Assembly (NCBI GenBank): GCA_022059125.1
Contig: JAEUWY010000008.1
Location: 1,612,001 to 1,676,000 of the forward strand
Reading direction: 5' to 3'
Origin: Corynespora cassiicola
Lineage: Eukaryota; Ascomycota; Dothideomycetes; Pleosporales; Corynesporascaceae
Length of the DNA stretch: 64,000 nt
Made by a program: the position numbers and the translations under genes. The notes under the pieces were generated by a model, which was not told where the DNA came from, searched no databases, and saw only the letters and a list, made by a program, of their open reading frames with translations. This document shows positions 56,238-64,000 of this stretch, piece after piece (positions within the stretch are counted from its first letter, which is position 1; the number at the start of each line of letters is the position of its first letter).

Positions 56238-57806
56238 ATTGGGAGTAGAAATTGGTATAAAGTTACGTAGGGTGGAAGAATGAGAAACACAGGTGGGTAG
56301 GCGATGGAAATAGAGCTAGAGCTCCCTGGTTTAACAGAACATGCGGAGTATTGCGGGGAAGGGTCTTATTATGATGGCGAAAATCTGGAGTTGGAGCACA
56401 TGAACGCTTCAAAGCGAAGGTGCTTAGCGACCATGATCAGATGGGAGGTTTCGCCGACGATGGTCGTAGATCGGTCGGGGCTCTTAAAAGGAGATTGAGT
56501 GGCAATGGGTCGCGCTCAGGTCGAGAGCGAATAAACTGTTGACAGAGTCGCTAATTGGGGAAGGGCTCCGAGATGATTGCCACAGATCCTGGAGCGATAC
56601 GGTGCCGAGGTAGGGGTTTCGCGCAGAACCCAAAGGCACATGCTGCTGATGTTTCTTGTCACTTCTTGTGTCGTGGCTGATACTCGTAGCAGCAAGGCCT
56701 CTGCCGCGTGTGAATGGCTGCGCGCCCGGGGGCTAAAGGCTCCAGCTGGGTCTCGAGCCTCTCTGTCGGTTGTTCCGAATGGGACGTGAAGAGCGCAAAA
56801 CGCAGGCTGGGGATTACTGGTAGGAAGCTGAGACTGGCGTGGAACGACTGATGACAGACAGGGGTCTTGGAGAACAGAAAAGAGAAACACAGGGCCTGAG
56901 CAGACGGCAACCCGCCGCTAGTGTGCAGCTCCCCCGGCCATGGCGGATTGGCGTACGGCGCAAATGCTCAAACTAAGTTAGACTTTGGGGCTATGTGGGG
57001 AAACGAGAGCCAATGCGGAGAGCGACCCTGCCGGGACACCGCGCTCTTGAGGACATCACCTTCCCATTCCTTGCGCTTGCTTGCCATCGCATCTCGTAAA
57101 GAGACCGAAGAGCCTAGCAGGCAATGGCGTCGGTACGAATATTGGGACTGCTGCCAGCCGCTCCTTCACATGAAGCCGACGCGTGCGCTCGACGACCATC
57201 AGCTCCGTTGCAGTGTCGACTGACGTACTGAGGCGACGCGACTCATACCACTGACTGTCAGGGCGCCGTTCGGAACGCAGCGGTGAGCTACTGTCAAGGG
57301 ACCCTTCCAGAAGTTTATTGTACGGGCAAATTCTCCGCAGCATCAACCTTTTATTCTGGGGCTTGGGCAGTGGCCGCCGTGGCCAGCAACGGTCAAAGAG
57401 CCTGAGCAGGTCGTGTGATAGGGGGCGCTCTCCGTACAGGGATCCCAAGAGCGCCTCCGAGTATTGAAAGGCGCGAGCCAACGCTCTGGAGCTTGGGACT
57501 AGAAGCGACCATCCGCATCCTCTGATATCATCCCAGGGCCCTAGGCCAGGCGGTGAACGCAAGCGTCCTTCGCTGGTGAGATGGATAGCGGGCCAGATGT
57601 CGAAGAAATCTCCGGATTAACAGTCGCTAGGTCATGCTAAACGTCAAACAACAGACATGTCGTCTGAAGAGACTTTGGCATGCACCCCAAATCGGACGCA
57701 CGCCAAGACGCGCGCTTAGGTAAGATTATGTGGGCCTGTGGAAAGCTTGACGTGAACCTTCTCATCTCGCACTCGCTGCCCGATCCAGGCAGCTAATCGA
57801 TCCACC
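56238..57806. other. Long divergent intergenic region
   Basis: It lies between the DUF3712 gene and the GPATCH11-like gene. A 168-codon minus ORF at 57056-57562 has no domain and no splice support. I see nothing else. Confidence 0.45.
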
Positions 57807-58791
57807 ATGGCGCAATCCGACGAGGAAGACGACTACATGAACATGGTCTTTGACGATGCGCCAAAGAAGCCGCAGTATGAAACTTCACTACAGCGCGCTG
57901 CACGCAGGCGCAAAGAGGTATGTTCCCCTTTGTAGCCCTCCCTGCGCGCACACGCTGACAATTGACAATCAGGGCGAGGCCAGAGCCCGACAGAAGAGCA
58001 AGGCCGAGCTAGAGGCCGAAGCTGAGGCAAACCGGGAGGCAGCTTTGGCGACCGCGCTCCCCGAGACCAACAAAGGATTCAAGATGATGGCAAAGATGGG
58101 CTTCAAGCAGGGACAATCTTTGGGCAAGTCCGAAGATGCCAGGAAGGAGCCCATACAGGTCACTGTCAAGGATGATAGATCCGGCATTGGCCTCGAGTCC
58201 GAGAAGAAGCGCAAGTACCGCGAGCAATGGGAGGCTGCCGCTCGTGAGGCAAAGCGACAGAAAGAAGAGGAGGGCGACTTCGTCGAGAACCGCAAGCTGG
58301 AAGTAAAGGCGAAGCAGCTCGAGAGTGATTTATACAGTGCCCAAAGGACTGCCGAGCGCTTGTTCCAGCAGGACGAAGAAGAGAAGGGCGTGGCAAGTGG
58401 GGAAGAAAAGCCCTGGAAGCAGGTCAATCTGCTTTGGCGCGGTCGTGCACGATACCGCGCGGAAAAGAAGAGGGACCAGCGGAGTGAGCGTGAGCTGAAA
58501 AATAGTCTTGCCTCGCGATTGCCTGGCTATGCTGCAGATGATGACCAGGACAACGATGACAGCGTCGCTCTTGGACTAGACACCAAGCCCTTCTACACGT
58601 CGCTGGAGAACGATGTTGAGGTAGAAGATCCCGAGCTGGCCGAGTTCGATGCCTTGCCAGTAGAGGAACGTCTCCGAAAAGTTCTCGTATACCTCCGAGA
58701 GACTTGGAATTACTGCTTCTACTGCGGCTATCGGTATCCTGATGCTCAGCTGGACGGATGCCCGGGAGTTACAGCAGAGGACCATGACTGA
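57807..58791 (+). CDS. G-patch protein, GPATCH11-like
   Basis: Exons 57807-57917 and 57973-58791 (55-bp intron) give 309 residues. The start MAQSDEEDDYMNMVFDD is typical of this family. The G-patch core is NKGFKMMAKMGFKQGQSLGK with GIGLESEKKRK (about residues 66-120); such domains activate DEAH-box helicases. A charged coiled region follows (REAKRQKEEEGDF to AERLFQQDEEE), then a C-terminal DUF4187-like motif (LVYLRETWNYCFYCGYRYPD) with CxxC and the end CPGVTAEDHD. The vertebrate homologue is linked to pre-mRNA processing and centromere proteins; in fungi its role is little studied. It is upstream of ORC3 on the same strand with repeat copy B between them. Confidence 0.92.
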
Positions 58792-59488
58792 AAACTGAAG
58801 GTCATGGACAAAGGGTACCCTGAGCATGAGAGACTGTTTACAGAAAACTTTCTTCTCACAATAAGCAGCCGATAGAGCTATCAGGCACATTTTGCTTGCG
58901 CAGACTAAATGCTGTCCTGCCGCGACCTGAGCTTGCGCAAAGTCAAACAGAGACATGAACTGAACGTGATTGTTGACTGATTTATACAGCCACAGCTACA
59001 CGTCCGTAAGAGGTCATTCTGGCATCTCAGATTCATCTATTACAAGACACCAAGATGCCTAGTCTTCTCACGGATAAAGCGATGCAAGGGATGGCAAAAT
59101 CGATAGTTGAGGGCGCCTGGAAGGGCACGCCAACATCATGAGATCACGGATATTATTGGGTTCGATAGTTGAGATTTGACTGCCTACAATGCGTACAGTT
59201 GTCTCCCTTGCTTAGATATCAAGCCTTTTTTTCATAACAGCCACTTAATGCTCTGTCCGCCCCACAATCAACTCTTCTAATCCCAAAAGCCTGTACCGTG
59301 CTTGACCTTCGAGCTGGGGGGTGGACTGTAATCCTGAACATACTTGGGATGGAGGCTGACGCTTGGGCCACTTCACGTAGTCCCGTGCCGACGCGCCTAG
59401 CGATTCCCTGGATCCCTAATTCTCCCCTTTCAACCATCGCTCGCCAAACATCGCTGTGTCTCAGGGACTAGTGATTACGGAATTAAAC
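58792..59488. other. Intergenic region with repeat copy B
   Basis: About 700 bp with the 3' flank of the G-patch gene, one copy of the dispersed repeat (59213-59321) and the promoter of ORC3. No other feature. Confidence 0.5.
59213..59321 (+). repeat. Dispersed repeat, single-unit copy B
   Basis: It matches copy A at 53111-53439 in order: TAGATATCAAGCC head, CATAACAGCCACTTAATG, one CTGTCCGCCCCACAATCA unit, AAAAGCC join and GAGCTGGGGGG tail. By eye about four in five bases agree over the first 80. It has one unit where copy A has five. Confidence 0.8.
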
Positions 59489-61693
59489 ATGGAGCACGAA
59501 CGATGCTACGTCTATGCGCCCCCCGAATCCGAAGAACGGGCGCCTAAAAGGCAGCGTACCAGCAAGTCAAACCCCCAACCACATCTTGCGGAGCGTCTGC
59601 GCCTCTATCGCGAGCTTTGGTCTCAACAGGAGAACCGGATCCAGGTGAAACACGCATCAATCAAGACGTGAGATTCGCTGACACAAACAGGCGACATTGG
59701 AGAGCGCAGACAGCGCGACTCAGGGCAAAATTGTCAGCTTTGTATCTGCGTCGGGTCAGCCCGACAGTACGCAGGCCTTGGCCATTCCCACTGGGCTTGT
59801 GGTCGCAGGCCCCAGCATAGCCTCCCATGGACCTTACTTTGAACGTCTGGGACGCAGGCTCAAGGACGAGACTGACAGCGCCTACGTGGTGCTTACGTCT
59901 GGCGAGAGTCCCAATCTGAAGACCCTGCTCAAAAACCTCATCAAAAAGGTAACGTCGCGTGTCGATGACGACGATGATGAGGATGAAGATAGAAAACCTC
60001 CGTCTTCGTCAAGACATGGTCCGAAATTGCTTGATTTTGATCTCGGGCACGTGCAAGAGTGGCAAAGGAAGAGGAGGGCACGGAATATTGTCGTAACGAT
60101 TCAGGACAGCGAGGCCTTTGATACTGGCGTTCTGGTTGAACTGATTGACCTTTGCTAGTAGGTCAATGTGGTCCCTCGGGAGACAAATCTCCAATGGCTA
60201 ACACCATCAGCTCATGGCTAGATCGTTTGCCATTGATCCTACTCTTTGGCATTGCTACATCTGCCGAAAGCTTCGAGGATAGATTGTCTGGGCGATGTCT
60301 CCGTTACCTACAGGGGCAGAAATTTGACGTCACACAGTCGGATGAGATCATCGAGAAGCTCTTCCGGGCAACAGTCGTTGACAAAGATGTTAGTCTGCGC
60401 GTCGGACCTAACATCTGTCGACGAATCTTTGACCGGCAGAAAGATCATGTGCAAAATGCGCAAGATTTTCCTGACGGCTTAAAATATGCCTACATGTCAC
60501 ACTTTTATGCCAACTATCCGAGCATACTGCTCAAAGAGGATTTGTCATTCGAGGACTTATCTGCGGATGCTTTTGATGCCATACGTAATCTTCCTTCATT
60601 TCGGAGGTATGTAAACGAATGGCTCGGTCTGGGCATTACTGACTGAACCAGGTGGGTGGAGGAAATGCTCGACGACAAGAACGTCGAGGATGTGAAGAGT
60701 GTCCTCGAGTCAAACGAAGACCTATATGAGAAACTCGTGGATCACCTGAGTCGGAACAGATCTGCTCTGGCTGTCCTTAGTCGCGCTGCCGAGATCCTGA
60801 CACACATACGAGATTTCCTTCAACTAACACCTCTCATACGGCTATCTTCAGTCTGGGTAAGGGCCGTAGCAGGGGATATAGCCGGAACACCCCTTCTCCG
60901 TGAGACCATGCTGTCCATCAAGAAGCTTTCTTCCGACAGGTTTGCAGCACTATTGGAAGATTTGGCAAAGGACGACTTCGATTCGGCCTTCGACACTCAG
61001 CCATATGTTGAAGAACTAGCACAGCTCCTCAGCTCGAACACGGATGGAGAACCGCTGAGGACTCAACACGACGTCCGAAACGACAGTCTCCGAACGACCG
61101 TCGTAGCCCAGAAAGTGCTTCTGAGCAAACACAAGGCAGCCTTGTCCGAACAAGACAAGGCTTACTCAGACCTCGTCGGAAAGTTCTACGACGAGCTTGA
61201 CACTGTGTTTCAGGGTGCTTTTATCGATCCGAAATCGCTGTTCCTCCACGAGATTTTCATGTATGACTTGAAGTCGCCACACACAGAGGTTTTCCAACCC
61301 AAGCCGCGATTTGCCATCGAGCGCGCTCTTTCGACACCTCACGACTACCTTGGATGCGACTGCTGTGGTGTGGATGCGGAGCAGGGCGGAGAGACTGCCT
61401 TGTCGGCAACCCAGCCTGCCACTGCCATCGTCTACCAGCTGTATATGGAGTCGGGTGCCCTCATCAACGTCAGCGATCTATGGTCGGCATTCAATGCGAT
61501 TGTTGGGGATGAAAAGGAGGAAGATCAGTCCAAGACGATGTCAGTACCATTTCCAACAATGTATGCGCACAGCTAACGATTTGTCAGGGCATTATTCCAG
61601 CGCGGGCTAGCAGAGTTGAGGTACTTGGGATTAGTCAAACCAAGCAGGAAGAAGACGGATCACATATCGAAAATGATGTGGAGGGGCCTCTAG
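59489..61693 (+). CDS. ORC3: Origin recognition complex subunit 3
   Basis: Exons 59489-59644, 59691-60157, 60211-60606, 60652-61539 and 61588-61693 give 670 residues, with introns of 45-53 bp and clear branch sites (GCTGACAC, GGCTAACAC, AGCTAACG). Motifs of ORC3: an N-terminal KRQRTSK basic patch, GLVVAGPSIASHGPYFERL (degenerate AAA+ Walker-like region), an acidic loop DDDDDEDEDRK, IVVTIQDSEAFDTGVLVELI, and the diagnostic join CYSWLDRLPLILLFGIATSAESFEDRL. The C-terminal part has LLEDLAKDDF, PKSLFLHEIF and a winged-helix end with ALFQRGLAELRYLGLVKPSRKKTDHISK. The gene ends 67 bp before the end of the dioxygenase on the other strand, so the 3' UTRs probably overlap. It should bind origins with the other ORC subunits. 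Confidence 0.95.
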
Positions 61694-61760
61694 CGATTTT
61701 CATTCCCGCGAAGCCCATGTATAGTACAGTGTCCCGCATGTGTTCCATGCTTCCAATTGC

Positions 61761-62458
61761 TCATGCCTTTGGCTGGGGAGCAGTATCACACAAAGTGCCG
61801 CAATTCTTACACGTCCTCAATTCCTTATCCGCCTTGAAATTGTTCACCGCATCCTTGATCTGCGTCCCCAGATCCGTGCAGTAGAAACTCGCCTCGTGTA
61901 CCTGTTCCTTGCAATTCTGGCAGTACCACCTCAGCCGATCCAGGCTTCCCTCTGGCCTATACTGCTCCAAAACAATGCCAACCGTGTTGGCGAACCGGAC
62001 GGGATTGTGCGGTGTATCCGGTGGCAGCAAAAACATCTCCCCCTCTCTAATATGAATATCCCGAAACTGGCCCTCATCAACGACCTTGAGCAGCATATCC
62101 CCCTTATACTGATAGAACCACTCGGCCGTCTCATTGATGTGATAATCTGTGCGTTCGTTGGGCCCGCCAACAATCATGACGGTGACATCGTCGTTGTAGA
62201 CGCAGTAGTTGTTGATTGGGGGTTGGAGCATGTGCGAGTTCTCCGAGATCCTGGATTTGGCGCGCGCTGGTCAGCCGGCTTTTGCTACCGCAGAGCCGTG
62301 GATGGGCAAGCGTACCATTTCGGGATGTTTAGGGGACTTGCTAGGAGTCGGGCGGGCGAGGTGTGGGAGAAGGGGCGCGATGCGGGAGTCCGCAGAAGGG
62401 GCCGGGGAGCTGGGGCGCGGTGCAGCAGCAGGGCGGCGGCCGTGCGGAAGGAACGCAT
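61761..62458 (-). CDS. BNA1: 3-hydroxyanthranilate 3,4-dioxygenase (BNA1/HAAO) with presequence-like N-terminus
   Basis: This cupin enzyme opens the ring of 3-hydroxyanthranilate on the route from tryptophan to NAD. Exons 62316-62458 and 61761-62250 (65-bp intron) give 210 residues. The splice (TG|G) joins SPLNIPKW to ISENSHMLQPPINNY, the standard start of HAAO. Iron ligands are visible as His and Glu in DYHINETAEWFYQ and His in LPPDTPHNPVRF; Arg in the GPNERTDYH segment and the two CxxC pairs (WYCQNCKE, TCKNCGTLC) of the rubredoxin-like site are present. Before SPLNIPKW the ATG at 62458 adds about 40 residues rich in Arg, Ala, Leu and Ser with no Asp or Glu, unlike the usual short cytosolic N-terminus. 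Confidence 0.93.
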
Positions 62459-62763
62459 GGTGGGTTGCTACGACGGAACTCGGCGTACTACATCCAAGCA
62501 GAGGCCAGGGAATGGGAGGGCGCGGAATAAGCGTCTTGGGGCGGTATCTGGGAATGAATGTGAAGGAGGAAGTTGAGGCGGATGGGAGCTCCCCGCCACG
62601 TGAACCCCGCGAAGATGAGCACATTTCGAAGCTCGGACCGCTGATCATGAGACACGGGGTTGCGACGACTCCCTCACTACGGAAGATAAGAGCAGCCTAA
62701 CTACCCACCCTCTGCACCCTCACTCACTCCTTCCTTCCCCCTTCAGCACGATTATATTGTATC
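62459..62763. other. Divergent promoter between BNA1 and the copper transporter gene
   Basis: About 305 bp shared by two head-to-head starts, with a pyrimidine-rich stretch just before the transporter ATG. No metal-response motif was recognised with confidence. Confidence 0.45.
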
Positions 62764-63565
62764 ATGGATCATTCGCACATGGATCATGGCCACATGGACC
62801 ACGGCGACATGCCGGGCATGGACCATGGCCACACCTGCAGCATGAATGTACGTCGCTTACTCGGTACCAAACTTTGGCCATGCTGATCTGTTTTGTTTGT
62901 TCCGACAGATGCTGTTCACCTGGAGCACAAAGGACCTCTGCATCGTGTTCGAGGGCTGGCACGTCGACGGCACCGCGTCGCTCATCTTCTCGCTCCTCGC
63001 CATCGTCCTCCTGACCGCGGGCTACGAGGCCGTCCGCGAGGCCTCTCGGCGCTATGACCTGTATGCGAAGAACCAGCTGGAGCCACGGGGCGGCGATGAC
63101 CTGACCAGTGAGTTTTGCACCATCTTTCATATCTGGCGGGGTGGTTTGGGGCGAGGGGGAGGGAGAGTGGGAGGTGAAGGGGCGTGAGGGTGGTGGTGAA
63201 GGGAGAGGTTTCTGTCCTTTTGTTCCGTGTTCCTAGAGACAAATGGCTGAGTCTTTTGCCCGCGACAAAAAGATATCACGGACGAAGAGAGCTCATTGTT
63301 ACACCCAGGGCGAAGTGGCGGGAGGGTCAACGAGCAGCAGACCAAGCTGGTCAAGGCTGCGCTGTATGCGGTGCAGGTGTTCTACTCCTTCTTCATCATG
63401 TAAGTGGGAGGGCGTCCGAAGGGCGTTGGGATGCATTGCTGATGGTGTAGGCTGTTGTTCATGACATATAATGGCTGGATCATGCTTGCGGTTGCGGTGG
63501 GCGCGTTTGTTGGATACATGCTGTTCAGCAACTCGCCGCCTACAAAGTCGGCCGCGTGCCATTGA
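62764..63565 (+). CDS. CTR-type high-affinity copper transporter
   Basis: Exons 62764-62847, 62909-63107, 63273-63399 and 63451-63565 give 174 residues. The N-terminus is a dense Met/His run (MDHSHMDHGHMDHGDMPGM) that binds copper, followed by MLFTWSTKDLCIVFEGW and the first membrane helix (ASLIFSLLAIVLLTAGYEAV). The second helix carries the MxxxM selectivity motif (IMLLFM), split by the last intron (AT|G), and the third the GxxxG packing motif (GAFVG). The cytosolic loop includes an ITDEESSLLHPGRSGG stretch; its left splice site (63273) is the weakest part of the model, with an AAAAAG acceptor, and TGAG at 63252 is an alternative. The short SAACH tail is Cys/His-ended. Plasma membrane or vacuolar (Ctr2-like) location is open. 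Confidence 0.9.
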
Positions 63566-64000
63566 GGTGCTCAATTCGAGCGGTGCAGCCAGGGGCTGGC
63601 CATTGACCCGGGGGGCGCGCGCGGCAGGAGATTCGGGGTAGTTGGAGTTGTGGGCATGAATCGGGGGGCGAAGGATGGAGTAGTTGGTGGCATAGCAACT
63701 GGATAGAGTAGACGGGTGGTGCTGCTCCAAACAGCCCACAGCCAGCCCCCGGGACGCAAATCACAGAGCAACACGTCCGTCTCCAATATCCAGCAAATGA
63801 TAAAATTCTCTCAACCGTCTCCGTTTATTGTCTAGATCCCTTTGATATCCGCCAAAAAAAGATGCGCCCAGAGCTGCGTGGGAGAGGGCTCGGGGTAGAG
63901 ATGCACCGAGGGCATCGCGAGGGCTGCTGGGGTGAGAGGGACGTGCGATTCGCGAAACACGAAGAAGAAGCAAAAGACAAAGGATTGAGGTTGACGACCG
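63566..64000. other. Right edge, no gene supported
   Basis: 3' flank of the copper transporter. A short minus ORF at 63761-63973 is not supported by any feature. The edge may hold the end of a further gene. Confidence 0.4.

Noticed and set aside
57056..57562. A 168-codon minus-strand ORF in the long intergenic region
   Set aside because: No recognisable domain, no splice signals that extend it, and no leader-like context; kept out for lack of support.
61740..62576. A 278-codon plus-strand ORF after ORC3
   Set aside because: Antisense of the HAAO gene, whose catalytic motifs are clear on the minus strand.
1..64000. tRNA, rRNA, transposase and viral genes
   Set aside because: Looked for by eye through T-loop-like GGTTCRA signals, rRNA-like blocks and transposase motifs; none was found, but a covariance-model scan could still reveal a tRNA.

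Overview
This is a gene-dense stretch of a filamentous ascomycete (Pezizomycotina) nuclear genome. The main signs are many short introns (mostly 45-65 bp, GT-AG, with CTAAC/CTGAC branch points), SIN3 with three PAH repeats, a class I myosin with an acidic tail, an Mph1/FANCM helicase, a polo kinase with polo boxes, DUF3712 and Ctr-type membrane proteins, and fungal GH3/GH43 enzymes. A Dothideomycete is my guess; the window alone cannot fix the class. I rebuilt 22 multi-exon or single-exon genes by hand. In every complete model the exon lengths sum to a whole number of codons.

Layout. 1-4 kb: a secreted GH3 beta-xylosidase (cut by the left edge) and a leaderless GH43 enzyme, both on the minus strand, a likely xylan/xylooligomer-degrading pair. 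5.9-9.3 kb: ERO1 (ER disulfide formation) divergent from a small Cdc25/Acr2-type rhodanese phosphatase. 9.5-15.3 kb: alanyl-tRNA synthetase with an apparent dual mitochondrial/cytosolic start, an acidic fungal protein of unknown function, and a single-pass membrane protein with PPxY motifs and poly-Gln. 16.8-22.1 kb: the BAH/PHD/SANT/GATA chromatin protein SNT2, followed by about 3.7 kb without a convincing gene. 25.8-32 kb: a GPI-anchored cysteine-rich secreted protein, MPH1, and a DsbA-like thioredoxin-fold protein. 32.8-38.3 kb: the corepressor SIN3. 39.6-42.8 kb: a leaderless GH3 beta-glucosidase with a PA14 insert. 44.2-51.6 kb: myosin I and polo kinase. 52.2-64 kb: an OPA3-like protein, a dispersed/tandem repeat, a DUF3712 membrane protein, a GPATCH11-like protein, ORC3, a kynurenine-pathway dioxygenase with an unexpected presequence-like N-terminus, and a CTR copper transporter.

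The genes form mainly a housekeeping neighbourhood: chromatin (SNT2, SIN3), replication and repair (ORC3, MPH1), mitosis and endocytosis (PLK, MYO1), ER folding, and carbohydrate use. I see no secondary-metabolite cluster, transposase, CRISPR array, rRNA or tRNA. The observations most worth follow-up are the two-locus repeat family with different unit numbers, the presequence on 3-hydroxyanthranilate dioxygenase, the ATG-free gap between the two AlaRS starts, an intronic start that could give a PAH1/PAH2-less SIN3, and stop-free introns of 3n length.
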